64,000 bases of DNA, from assembly GCA_018806985.1 (NCBI GenBank), contig JADANN010000013.1:930001-994000 (forward strand). Reading direction: 5' to 3'. The position numbers were made by a program, and so were the translations under genes. This DNA comes from Angiostrongylus vasorum. Taxonomy: Eukaryota; Nematoda; Chromadorea; Rhabditida; Metastrongylidae. Below, piece by piece: positions 1 to 10,219 of the stretch. The first letter of the stretch is position 1. Every line of letters begins with the position of its first letter. The notes beneath the pieces were generated by a model. It saw nothing but the letters and a program-made list of their open reading frames with translations, was not told the DNA's origin and did no database searches.

Positions 1-880
1 CGTTATCCAACGAGTCGGCGTTTTCCAATTTTATTGTCTGTAACGATTTTGTGAATGGAAGCCAGTTGAGAAGATTTCTTCAGAAAGAAACTGAAGCACG
101 AAACGTCTAGTAATAGCGGACTTTGAGCGATTAGGTGGATATCAGCGACTTTTTTTGCTTGTGTAACAGATTATTCTAAGAAAAATTTGTTAAATAAAAA
201 GACAAAGTAGAACGGTAATGAGGAGATAGAAAATGAAGATATGGTGAGAACTTGTTAGACAAGTGGCCTTCCTATAGTCCGCGGTGATATCGGTGTAACT
301 GCTTTTCACTTCAGTCTTTTTTGCTTGCAGTGAAGATTGCTTGTTGGGGAGTCTTTTTAGTTCACACTTCACCATAGCCACTTTGAATGTTGGAATAAAA
401 AAATAACTTTTCAAAAGCAAAGAGAAAGTCGGTAAAGGCGAGGATCCTACTGTCGGAAAGCCTAGAAATCTGCCGGCCATTATACGAAGAAAAATTTGAG
501 TCTCAATTTCTCTCTGTTCTCAGTAGCCGTTTCAAAACGCATTCTCAGCAGTCGTCTATTCTAATGAGGTTCTATGCTCTTTTTCACGATTTGTTTCCAT
601 GAAAAATATCTACTAAGCGTATCAGGCTTGTGCAGAATTTGCAAAGCGTTTATGAGCCTTTCTTTCCTGATTTTGAGCCAAAGTCAGAGCTCAAGTTACC
701 TTGTTATCAGTTCGTCCGATTTTCCCATCTAAAGTGTTCGCTGTCAATTTATTGTTATTGTTTACCATTTGAGGGAATATTGACAACGGGTTCATACTGT
801 AACAAAGCATACGTAAGTCAAAAAAACAACTAACTGAAAGTAAAAATGTTCGCTTTAGTTAAGTATGATGAATTGAAAGT
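1..880. other. AT-rich stretch, no supported gene
   Basis: This stretch lies downstream, in the minus direction, of the exon at 890-981 and may contain further exons or the 3' untranslated region of that gene. The minus-strand frame at 190-480 is open for 96 codons and contains coding-like runs, but I see no splice-site pair joining it to the exon at 890-981. No repeat copy is recognised. Confidence 0.4.
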
Positions 881-889
881 GAGGCTAAC

Positions 890-981
890 CCTTGAGCAGC
901 AGCCAGTAGAGCTTGCTGTTGTTGTAGTGCCAGCATGTCATGTTGTGGATGAACCATCAATGGCCGTCGAACATTCGAATT
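890..981 (-). CDS. Probable internal exon of the minus-strand Gln-rich gene
   Basis: Read on the minus strand, the acceptor is TTGTTTAG at 982-989 and the donor is AAGG|GTTAGC. The open frame starts in phase 0 and has 30 full codons plus two bases. The peptide includes MVHPQHDMLALQQQQALLA, matching the Gln/Ala-rich character of the exons at 8835-8942 and 9437-9526. It joins in frame if the exon starting at 4973 is spliced out at CAG|GTTCGA (last base 4879) instead of running to its stop. If so, the gene continues off the left end of the window. The donor is not optimal, and reading through it gives a stop 10 codons later, so this could instead be a terminal exon. Confidence 0.5.
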
Positions 982-1499
982 CTAAACAATAAGATAACGT
1001 TTAGTGTTTAACTAGCTTCTAGCTCTAGTTGAATGATCCATATACCGACAACCCGAGGATCTCCGTGATAGAACGATGTCGTGCCGGTTTGTTGAGAAGG
1101 AACATGGAGTATCCCGGGTGGAGCACTGGGAGCTAATCGCAGAACAAAAGCGGCCTCATGTTTCCCTGGGAGGCTGGTGGATCAAAGAGGCAGAGTCCCT
1201 GTTTCTCCTGTGCTGATTTCGCATATTGCTTCTGTTTACGAAGACATATTCATGCATGTATCGTGGCTGTGCTCTCTTTCATGCGGACTGTATTCTACGA
1301 GTCAATGCGGCCAAAAGCCTGCAATCAAATGACGGGAAAGTATATGGGAAGCAGTTAGGAGTCGCCTCCAACAGATAAGTTCCTTGTCTACTCTGTGAGA
1401 GGCTAGCAAACTACCCATGAGTATACCCAATCACCACGTCCAGAGGTCAGCAAGAAATACGTGTAGCAAACACTAAGTGCAGTAAGGTGAGCGGGCCTC

Positions 1500-4460
1500 A
1501 TTTCCCTGACATCGAAAGAGCCCTGATACGGCAGCGTTGGATGGGACGACTACGGGGAGGCCGCTAAAATCTCAAGTCCATTCTCGGCTGCCTACATCGC
1601 AAAGGACTACGGTGACGATCAATGCCTACAATGCATGTGCACTTGTCCTGAGTCCTCGATAGAAAAGGTGACGATGCAGGCAGGAAGGATAAGGCACGAC
1701 GTCATCGGACTGGCCTAGACGAGAAGTCACTCATTCAACACCATCTATGACACTGGAGAAAAACTTTTACTCGGAACATGCGACAGTAGACGAGTCGACG
1801 GCGTCGGCGCTCTCGTTAACACGAGTTTGGTCAAGAACACCGATTCATTCGAGACAACTTACAACCCGAATCGGACGTTTACGATTGAAAAGATGTAGAT
1901 GAGTACCGGCGTTGACATTTTTCGTCATTTACGCACCAACATCAATCTATGACGAAGAAGAAGTCGAAGCGTTCTATATGGACTTTGAGAAGTTCTGCAG
2001 AGAAGGTCGTATATTGTTCAAGGTTTTTTGGAGATTGGAGATTTGAAGGTTAAGAATGGACCAAGAAGAACTTACGAAGAACGTCGCATTGGAACCCACG
2101 CATTAGAATGGAACGAGCGGGTTGAACGGCTTTCGGAGTTTATTATGCAGACCAAGAGCTTTCATGGCGAGTCACAATTCCAGAAGTTCTACCCTCAACG
2201 CTTAATGTGGGAGTCTCCCAGTTGAGAGAACCGTAACGAAATAAACTACATCATAGTAAGTCAATGCTTTTGCCTAACAGATGTCGTCGTTGTCCCCAGA
2301 TTCTACACGGGATCAAGCCATCATCGTCTTCGTACAAAATTTCATTTCTTGCAGGAAGGGAGAAAAAAGCCGCTAAATTCGAAAAACGAAATGCCAAAAC
2401 CACTGTAAACTGGGATTTGTTTAAATCGTTAGTCGGCTGTAGGAAAGATGGCGTTCTCAATAACATCGACGGGGGATACGATCGACTCGTTCAACATCTT
2501 CACGTTAGCGCTTTGAGAACTGAGAGTTCGAAATTCGCCAAACGACGTCTGTCTCTAGGGGCACTCGAGCTGATACGCCAACATGGAACCGCATGAGCAG
2601 GAAGGAACCACCAACTCACGTCCGAACGTGCAAAACAATGCACACAGCTAATAAAAGAAGATCTTAAAGAGAGAGGCAGTTATGGTTGATGGTGCAGAGG
2701 CCAAGCAAAGGTTTCGCAAACTCCAGCGAAACTTCAACAGTTACAGAACCAAGATGTATTCTTTCTTTGATAAGGTTACACGAGGTTGGTAGAAAATCAT
2801 TATTCGGTTAACGTTTCGACGTATTTGTCTTCATTAAAGCTGATGAACCGAGTTGATGGCTCACAGTTGTTCGTATTTTCGAGGTGGCGTCCTCGTCTTC
2901 GTACCGAGTCGGATCTTCGTCAATGGATCATCCCTCGAATGAGGCACTTTCACCTGGCTACGCTTAGAGCAGTTCTGGACCATCAACTCGGATCATCGGC
3001 TCTGATGAAGGCGAAGACGTCGAAGCGCTAGCCAAATAAAGATTGTGTACAAACATCGTGCAAGCTTAGCAAAGAAAGAATACGTGTTGGTTAGTCATAC
3101 CGGGGTTAAAAGAAAGTCGGTTTTTAAATATTGGTACGCTCTATACAAAAGCAGGATTTCACTGCGACGCCCAAACAGAACAGTTACAGCTCCCAGAGAT
3201 GCAATGGGGAAAACCAATCATGATTACTGCTCGGAACTCTTCAATAGCCACTTCCTCCTCTACTCATATAAAGTAAAAGAGGATGAATGTGGCATCCCAA
3301 CGGTTGTCTCCTTTGAAATCCGACACGTTATTTTTGTAGGTGAAGAATCGAACAACATCAGGTCCTGACAGAGAGAAGCTCTGAGCACCTGCCTCTTCTA
3401 CATCGACAACTACTGTTCAATGCGCTTGCTCTCCGTCGTCTAGGAACTCTTCACTCGAGTCATCCCTAAACGGGATTGACAGAACATTAGACGAAGGAGA
3501 GTCATGTGAGCAAGCAGGGTTTCGAAAAGGATTCAGTACGATAGACCATTTATACGCGATAACAAGACTAATCATAGTACCACGAGAGTGCGAGAGACCG
3601 CTCTATCTCATTTTCATCGATTTAAGGAAAGCTTTCGGCTCAGCTGAGAAATAAGCAGTCATAGAAACCCTGTACAGCGAAGGAGTCCATATCGGTATGT
3701 GACGAATCTTCGTGAGCGATATAAAGCCTTTACAATCAAAAATAGTACCATTCTACAACGATATTAAAATCAACGTCAAAAGAGGGGTAAGGCTATGCGA
3801 TACCATCTTACCAGAATTATGTTTTTCACCACCACCCTCAAAAACATCATGCGATCACTGGAATGGACAATGTGGAAGCGAAGATCAGTGGTCGGGAATA
3901 ACATCATTTTCGCTTTGCCAATGACGTCGTTCTTATAACACCAAGTTTTAGCCAGGCGCAAGGGTGGCTTTCGGACTTCGACAACGCCTACGGGAAGATT
4001 AGACTTCGGCTAAGTCTCACAAAAACCATGTTCCTGAGTAACGGATTGGCTTCTACGCCTTATTCACGCTTAGCGGATCGAATACCTCTAAATGTTCCAG
4101 TTATGCCTATCTAGGTCGGGAAATCAACATGATAAACGCCTCAGCTCCAACGTTCGGCAAAAGGAAGCGAGTATTGGGAAGCTTTTCAAGAGCACTAAGG
4201 AGGTAGTGAATAGAACAAAGAACACTGGACTTCGTGCCCAGCTTATCTACTCCACAATTCTTTCTGCCTTAACGTATGCGTCAGAAACCTGGCCTCTACG
4301 TAAACAGCACGAAAGATCAGCGTTGTAAAACGCGCCGTCAAAAAGGCAATATTAGGAGTATCCCGTATCATCCAAATGAGGGAAACGATCCGAAGCTCTG
4401 AGCTCTGACAAATAGAAAGTTTACTGGCACTGGCTCGGGTAACTCGACGAACGACCAACA
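1500..4460 (+). pseudogene. Decayed RTE-like LINE retrotransposon (endonuclease plus reverse transcriptase)
   Basis: Fragments in shifting frames recover the layout of a non-LTR retrotransposon ORF2. From about 1600 come an apurinic-type endonuclease start and, near 1925, a FVIYAPTSIYD-like stretch. From about 3150 the reverse transcriptase is recognisable: AGFRKGFSTIDHLYA near 3510, FIDLRKAF near 3615, a catalytic-box remnant reading FANDVVLI near 3910, and TYASETWPLRK near 4275. In this family the catalytic box should have two aspartates; here one is Asn. There are many stops and frameshifts. A family D element (2757-3082) interrupts it between the endonuclease-linker and the reverse transcriptase. 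The 5' boundary is uncertain and the sequence fades at about 4460, short of the expected C-terminus. Confidence 0.85.
2757..3082. mobile_element. Family D fold-back element nested in the LINE
   Basis: The ends are exact inverted copies, TATTCTTTCTTTG at 2757-2769 and CAAAGAAAGAATA at 3070-3082, and the similarity continues inward for about 85 bp at roughly three quarters identity by eye. Each arm carries the family D core (CTCTGATGAAGGCGAAGACG-type followed by GTCGAAGCG). The coding relic of the LINE stops just before it and resumes at about 3155, so the element landed after the LINE. No transposase is present, so it is non-autonomous. Confidence 0.75.
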
Positions 4461-4525
4461 ACACGAATATAGGTTTTACTAAAAATGCTTATGTTTTAGT
4501 TACTTTTTATCGTTCGATAGGAGCT

Positions 4526-4675
4526 CTAAATGAAGTGGTTCTGGAGCTGAACGAGGTGACATCCAACAACGGCAGCACTGTTTCCGTGGTTGTTGTCGCC
4601 ATTTTCCTCACCACTTCCTCTTCCTCCACATTCGTCACCTCCTATCAGTAATATTGTGCCATTTAGGCGCAACAT
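4526..4675 (-). CDS. Possible short or terminal coding exon, Gly/Asn-rich
   Basis: On the minus strand an ATG at 4675 directly follows the acceptor-like sequence TTGACAAG and opens a 49-codon frame ending in TAG. It contains GGDECGGRGSGEENGDNNHG, which is strongly biased to Gly, Asn, Glu and Asp. It lies just beyond the exon at 4837-4973 in the gene direction and would join in phase 0 if that exon is spliced at base 4879. It could be an alternative terminal exon. A second minus-strand frame through the same bases is also open, so the assignment is weak. Confidence 0.25.
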   Translation of the reverse strand: MLRLNGTILLIGGDECGGRGSGEENGDNNHGNSAAVVGCHLVQLQNHFI

Positions 4676-4836
4676 CTTGTCAATGATTTTGTGATAAGCT
4701 TAGCTCAACAGAGAAAAAGAATACGAAAAGAAGTCATATCAAAACTGCAAAGTTTCATCCAAGTTAAGTGAAATTTTCATACCCTTGAGAATTATTGATC
4801 GTAGGTATCTAAGCTTCCATAAGATATCTAATTTGT

Positions 4837-4973
4837 TCAACATTTGAAAGGCCAAATAGTTTCCAAATCCGGTCGAACCTGTTGGCTATTCCTTCGGCTG
4901 ACTGTTGACTGTTGAGGGCTTGTAGGCGAACGAGGCGAGGCGCGACCTTGCATTGGACGTCCTCGACCGCGAA
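4837..4973 (-). CDS. Terminal or alternatively spliced exon of the Gln-rich gene
   Basis: The acceptor is TTTTGTACAG just above 4973. Two leading bases (TT) combine with the single G left by the exon at 7223-7295 to make a Val codon, and the frame then reads RGRGRPMQGRASPRSPTSPQ and on to a Ser/Arg-rich end. A TGA stop lies at 4837-4839, giving a C-terminus of ETIWPFKC. The RGRGR start is typical of RNA-binding low-complexity tails. An internal CAG|GTTCGA (last exon base 4879) could act as a donor, linking in phase 0 to 890-981 or 4526-4675. The phase match with the neighbouring exon is the strongest evidence. Confidence 0.6.
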
Positions 4974-4989
4974 CTGTACAAAAGAGAAT

Positions 4990-6230
4990 TATATAAAGCT
5001 GGCTAGCACAATAAGATGATTAATACATTCAAAGATGTGCTCATATTTGCGATAGGTGGAGGCTGTGGTATTCCAGTTGCATGTCCAACCAGATACGCTA
5101 TGAGATGTAAACGTACATGGTAAAGTCGCAGCTGCCGCCACGGAAACGTTCCCCTTACCCACAAAGGACCACTAACTTATGGTATACCAATCCAAACACA
5201 ATTTTGGTTCATTGGAGTGGAAAACAGATTGAGTCTACTTGCACAGTTGTGCAAAGTGAACTTTATAAGGAACGTCGCTAATTTACGCAAACCTGTAAAC
5301 ATGTGAACATGAAGCCTTTAGTTTGCATGTAGACACATGGGTAACATTCCCCATGTGACAGGTGTTACACCATCCGGTCCAGCCGTTGGTCCTTGGGAAC
5401 AACTCCTAGTTGGTATGGAAACACCTCAGCGGTAATTTTGCTCCTGGTCACCTAAGTTCCGAGCCAGCACACTGCTGCAGGATCAAGTGTTACCATGTAA
5501 CCTTTCGAAAGGTGACAGAATAGTTTTATTAAACCCATAAAGCATGCAAGCCGTCTAACGTGGCTTTCTGAATCGAATACGAGCGAATTCTCGAAGGGTG
5601 CAGATTTTCTGGTTTTTTGACAATAAAAACTAATTTCCCGCTAACTAAGAGGGCTTTACTGGTTGTAAACATGAAATCACTCTAGAAGAGACATTGCCCT
5701 ATTGTAAGTGGGTAGCAATGATATGTATGCTACTATTTACTGTGTGTTACTATAGTCCATTATTGCAACTATTGCTGTCAGCAGCTGGAAGTATTTTTGT
5801 ACCATGTGTTGAGTCTGTTTCGGTGTTTTTTACATCCGCATATTCCATGTGGTGGTAGTAGTAATTAAAATGAAATAACAACTAAATATTGATCAAACTG
5901 CCTGTCAATGAACTCTTTTGACAAACGTTTTTTGCAAATCACCAGGTGCAGTGAACGGTTTTTCTGGTTTCAACCCTCCTACGTTGATCTGCTTTCGATT
6001 AGCTCTCAGATGAATATACATGGTGCAGTGAAAAAAAAAGAAAAACTCCAAAAACCATTAAACAGGATGGACACCACAGCGTGCATAAAAGAAGGTAAGG
6101 GTTAACGAGATGACCACCAAAGATTTTATAGACTCGTACTCACTAGCATACCAACACTCGGTTTACCACATAGCATGGAATGCTTGTTGAACTACTCCTT
6201 TTTTTCTAACTGATAACCTTCTTCTACTTT
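4990..6230. other. Intronic or intergenic sequence, no supported gene
   Basis: If the exon chain is right this is intron between 4973 and 7223 on the minus strand. A patch at about 5330-5520 is more GC-rich than its surroundings and has several short inverted words, but it matches none of the four repeat families and has no long frame. The 65-codon plus-strand frame near 5908 has no splice context. Confidence 0.45.
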
Positions 6231-6249
6231 TCTGTTTTCTATACAACAT

Positions 6250-6375
6250 CAGCATTGGTCCTTCGATCAGACTCTGAAGAAGGCGAAGGCGACGAAGTGT
6301 TAGTTGGATGAAGTTAGTTAGCAACTTTGTTTTTAGCCTACCAACGAAGAAAGTAGGTGTTGGTTATTACTAGCG
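6250..6375 (+). repeat. Family D single arm
   Basis: It contains the core ACTCTGAAGAAGGCGAAGGC followed by a diverged GTGTTAGTTGG and a tail resembling the right arm at 2995-3110 (AAGAAAGTAGGTGTTGGTTA). No opposing arm is recognised nearby, so this is a truncated copy. Confidence 0.55.
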
Positions 6376-6379
6376 ATGT

Positions 6380-7220
6380 TAAATGAAAATTTGTTTTGGG
6401 AAAAAAAAAGAACATTGCTCGTGTCACATACACCGAAGCCTTAGGATGACGGGTAGGATGGGTCGCTTTTAAGCGCCAATGAGTTGTTTTGCCCAGAATC
6501 TGTAATTCTGCTGAAAAACGGTAGTAGCAGGTGGAAGTTAGAGGCAGGAGGTTGCAGGTAACTATACTCTTTCAAACAATGACGTTCAGAGTGAGGAGAA
6601 GATACCAGAAAAAAGTCGAGAAGTGACGATTCTTTCCAGAGACAAAGATCGCTGCATTTAAGACTCATGAATATAACTCATTAGTGTTCATCTGAAAACA
6701 CTGCGTTTTTTTGACAGTAAGCCAACAGCATATTGAACGGTATATTCCTTAGTCATTAATACGCATATAATATCTCACTAACCATAGTCTGTTTTTCCAC
6801 CTTTAAACTAAGTTTGTAGACCCTGCAAAAGTGTGCCAGAGCATCAGAAGCACTCTGTCGAATAAGGTTTTAATGTTGCTCGAACACACAACTGTTCGAT
6901 AAGCAACGATGTCGTCGCCGCCTAAGCAATTTTGTAAACCGCAGTTATGCTATGACTAACCCGCTATCAGGCTGATCATAAACCATATTCTATAGTGATA
7001 AACGGTGTTCCATATTCTCAACAACAAGTTGAACTAGAAACAATCGTTGCTCGAGAAGTCGATTGCAGTTGCCGGTTCGTCAACCGGAGTTCCACTAAGA
7101 TTGACGATATGCAGATTGGAGAGCACTTATTGCTATGAATTTGCAAGCTGCATGTGTGGTAGACTACACCATAACATCAAGATTTAATACTGTGTGATAA
7201 GATGAACTAAAATACACCGT
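6380..7220. other. Intron sequence of the Gln-rich gene, nothing recognised
   Basis: AT-rich, lying between the exon ending at 7223 and the family D arm. The 75-codon minus-strand frame at 6441-6668 has no exon-like boundaries or composition. Confidence 0.4.
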
Positions 7221-7222
7221 AC

Positions 7223-7295
7223 CGTTTGGAAAGCACATCTTCATAAATTCGTCCACTTGAGCCGCATACTTATCCATATAGCTGATCGGATCACC
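7223..7295 (-). CDS. Internal exon of the Gln-rich gene
   Basis: The acceptor is AAATTTCCAG above 7295 and the donor is AACG|GTACGG below 7223. The 73 bases hold 24 codons starting in phase 0 plus one base. The peptide begins GDPISYMDKYAAQVDEFMKM. This is less low-complexity than the flanking exons and looks like a short helical segment. The single G left over completes a Val codon with the exon ending at 4973, and phase 0 at its start matches the exon ending at 8835. I do not recognise the domain. Confidence 0.7.
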
Positions 7296-7299
7296 CTGG

Positions 7300-8350
7300 A
7301 AATTTTACGAGTTTTCATGAAGGACCAAAGAAAGTGAAGGAGATACATTCATTAAGAAAAGTACATTCAATATTATTAATACTTAACGGTAAATATGATT
7401 CGGAATCAGCTCCCGATCTATATGACAGCTTAAGGTCAACGTGTCGAGAGAAAGCTGGAGATAAACTTTTGACTGATAATATTAGAGAAATGAAACGGTC
7501 AGCTTCTCAAAGCGCACATATTGGTTCAGCTACACTGCAAGGCATGTAAAATACGGTTAGACGTCAGCCTTTACTTGAAAAGTAACGTTGCTCAAAAGAA
7601 AATGATCCTTTCTTAGTTGATGAACAAATGTCGCAAGCTTAATGAAGTCGGCTGATCTACGTTTCCTTCTAAATTTTAGAGCGGTGTTATTACTCTTGCC
7701 AACTTCAAAATGCCACTGATCATGTTCATGTTCAAAAATTCTCTGCAATCAAATGCCAAAGTGATAACTGGATAGATGGGGTCAAATATGTATGTGTGTA
7801 TGCGTGTATGTGCGTATGTCTGTGAGCGTATATATGTATACCTCATTGGTTGACACTTACAGCAAGTCCATGAAGCGAGACCATATGACTCTTAACGTTA
7901 TTCTTCGAGTATGTAGAAGTGAAATCACAAGCTGGGCACTGGAACATCGGTTTAGCCACATGACATTGTCGAATATGACACGGAAGTTTCGATGAATGCA
8001 CATCTTTTTGGCAGATCACACAGAATTGGAATGTACACGGATAGGACTGAAATAGAACGTGAGCTTAAGTCGTTCAACCGTCATCAGAATTTTGTCCGAA
8101 CAAGAAATGTGTTCCTTTGCAACAGTGGGTGACGGTGAACTTCTTTAACGTTTTCACCACCGTAATGAGTAACGAACGATGCTTGTGTTGGAAAAACGTC
8201 ATTGAAATGTGCATTCAATAACAATCTCGCAATCGTTTCATGCTTCAGCGAAGCCTCAGCGCACTACTTGTCATATCGTAATGTTTAGACATAGTTGTAA
8301 TGACTATAGTCAAACAATTCTCGTTGCATGCTATCCAGCCTTCCAAATAG
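7300..8350. other. Intron sequence with a GT-rich patch
   Basis: AT-rich, between the exons at 7223-7295 and 8835-8942. At 7788-7850 there is an imperfect GT/GTAT microsatellite (TATGTGTGTATGCGTGTATG), which explains the Cys/Val-rich plus-strand frame at 7792. Nothing else is recognised. Confidence 0.5.
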
Positions 8351-8352
8351 TA

Positions 8353-8545
8353 CTGTAGCCAAGAGAACGCGTCTAGCAAAATGGTTTAGGGTGCGCTGCG
8401 ATAGAAATGGTCATTTGTTCAATCCCAAGCCCCAAGTTAAGCAAATACCATCGTTTCAATTTCGCAAAGTCGCTACCAGACTTGTCTGGAAGGATAAAAA
8501 AACACTGAATCGATGTACCGGCAAGCAATCGCAAGGTTTTGTAGA
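8353..8545 (+). repeat. SINE family A copy
   Basis: The head reads TCTAGCAAAATGGTTTAGGG (box A-like) and TTGTTCAATCCC (box B-like). The body motif CTACCAGACTTGTCTGGAAGG matches the family core. The copy is truncated at its 3' end. It lies in an intron of the Gln-rich gene, antisense to that gene. The 88-codon open frame across it is repeat read-through. Confidence 0.7.
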
Positions 8546-8834
8546 AGAGAAATACGCTTTAGGTAAGCTTTACGATGCTATGAATGTCTCTTAATGTATG
8601 GTGCACCACTAAGAAATGGTCTGACGTGGACACTGCTCTTTACACAAGTTACTGGTGGAAAATTACGACAGAATGCCCGAAAAGCCGATGTATTAAAGAA
8701 AATGAGATGAATTATTCACCCGCCTGAACACTTTGTTAGAGACTTTTCTTTCGTACGGTTTTCAGAGTTGTGCTGCCCACATGACTACAGTTATTCATAA
8801 AGTCAATAGAATCCAAACATGTCGAGACACTCAC

Positions 8835-8942
8835 CCTCTTCCGTTCGGGTGGTGTTGTCTGCTGCTGTTGTTGCTGATGAAGAGCAGCTCGCTGTTGTGC
8901 AGCTGCTTGCGCTTGTGCATGAAACTGCAACGGATTGACATC
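8835..8942 (-). CDS. Gln-rich internal exon
   Basis: The acceptor is TTTCATCATAG above 8942 and the donor AGAGG|GTGAGT is close to consensus. Exactly 36 codons, phase 0 at both ends. The peptide starts DVNPLQFHAQAQAAAQQRAA and continues LHQQQQQQTTPPERKR, so it carries an uninterrupted run of six Gln after an Ala/Gln-rich helix-like stretch. Gln tracts of this kind are common in transcription and mRNA-regulatory proteins; the sequence alone does not say which. Confidence 0.78.
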
Positions 8943-9105
8943 CTATGATGAAACGTTAAGTTAATAATGAGAATAACAGCTAATTTTATGCCCAAAGCAT
9001 GTTTCAGAGAATAGGTCCCAATTAGACAAACAGTATTAAAGGAGGAGCACAGATCTTGAAATCGAATGAAAACACATCTACGAGTTTTCTTGTGCAAAAT
9101 GCTAC

Positions 9106-9246
9106 CCGTTTTTTTCTAAACGCTTCTAATTCTTCTGGAGACGAATTATTGAAGACGTCATGCAACGAAGGAGTCGTCGTTTTACGTCGGCCAAAATCAG
9201 TTGACGGGTTAACAAAAATCGCTGCTGCCACAGAAACTAATGCAGT
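9106..9246 (-). CDS. Internal exon of the Gln-rich gene
   Basis: Forty-seven codons in phase 0 at both ends, between the acceptor CGTCTTCCAAG and the donor AACGG|GTAGCA. The peptide contains NPSTDFGRRKTTTPSLHDVF and then SSPEELEAFRKKR, a basic/Ser/Thr segment followed by a charged helix. Other AG acceptors lie a few codons downstream (after GTGGCAG), but they break phase with the exon at 9437-9526, which is why this start was chosen. The family is unidentified. Confidence 0.65.
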
Positions 9247-9436
9247 CTTGGAAGACGCAGGACAAAAGCCTTCACAACCGAATCCGATCCGATCAATGGG
9301 TGACAGTTAAGAGACATGGAAACGAATGGGAGAATAATCTGACCGGCACCACATGGAGAACATATATGATCTAATTTTTTAGAAAGACAAGTGTTTTAAA
9401 ATAGGAATAAAACGTTCTACTAGCGTCTGAAACCAC

Positions 9437-9526
9437 CTGTGCAACTGCTTGTTGAGCTTGAAGAAATTGAAGCAGAGCAGCTGCATCCGACACGCCGAAA
9501 AGTGGGTTCGCCATTGGTGGGAGTTC
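9437..9526 (-). CDS. Ala/Gln-rich internal exon of the Gln-rich gene
   Basis: The acceptor is CTTTTTAAG above 9526 and the donor is ACAG|GTGGTT below 9437. Thirty codons in phase 0. The peptide ELPPMANPLFGVSDAAALLQ continues FLQAQQAVAQ, a predicted amphipathic helix rich in Leu, Ala and Gln. It joins in phase to 16331-16589 upstream and 9106-9246 downstream. Alternative frames through the same bases are less protein-like. Confidence 0.7.
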
Positions 9527-9889
9527 CTTAAAAAGTAGTATTGCTTAAAGTAAAGCAAGAAAGAAAGTATAGCCGAAGTGAACGACTTTTCAGTGTATTT
9601 CAAGAATAGAGTCGGTAAAGCAAATATCAAGAATAAAAGCTAATAGCAAGGTTTTGTTATGGTTCTTCAATTTTTTAGCGACGATGACGAGAAAGAGAAC
9701 GAGAGTAGAAGGAAGGAGCATGAAACTGAACTTTAAATAACGTTTATTAGGATGTGACTAATATACCCAGGCACTCAATTCTAACTGGAGGGAATGTGCC
9801 TTATCCAGCAGGCAGGAGGCACTACAGCTCCCCTTTATCTGGAAAATATTCAGTGTAACTTAAGCCAAAGTAATACAATTTGCTGCGCT

Positions 9890-9971
9890 GTAAAAATTCT
9901 AGAATAATCTCACCCTCAACGTTCTGGATGAATCTCCTTCTCGAGATTCCGAATGGATCTCACTTCCAAGA

Positions 9972-10003
<32 letters not shown>

Positions 10004-10200
10004 TACCAAGATTCCTCACGAACTTCGTATTCAGGATTCTGGATGGGTCTAACAAAGATTTTGGATATATCTAACTCTTAAAATTTCAAGTACATCTCAT
10101 TCTCAAATGTTCACTGAATCTTTTATTCAAAATTCAGAGCGAACCTTGTTTCAAAAGTTCTGGATGAATCTCTCTCTTTCTCAAGATTCTGGATGATTTT
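9890..10200 (+). repeat. Degenerate minisatellite with a CT microsatellite inside
   Basis: A unit of roughly 30 bp resembling CAAGATTCTGGATGAATCTC recurs in degenerate form (near 9920, 10005, 10030, 10160 and 10190). Between the copies, 9970-9999 is an almost pure CT run. The units differ too much to be recent. It lies in an intron of the Gln-rich gene. Confidence 0.6.
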
Positions 10201-10219
10201 CTAAATCTCCGACTTGTTT

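Noticed and set aside
1158..1358. Frame as a gene or LINE ORF1
   Set aside because: No motif, no repeat match and no clear link to the LINE relic beginning about 1500.
8328..8594. 88-codon plus-strand frame as a gene
   Set aside because: It is a family A SINE copy with promoter boxes and the family core motif.
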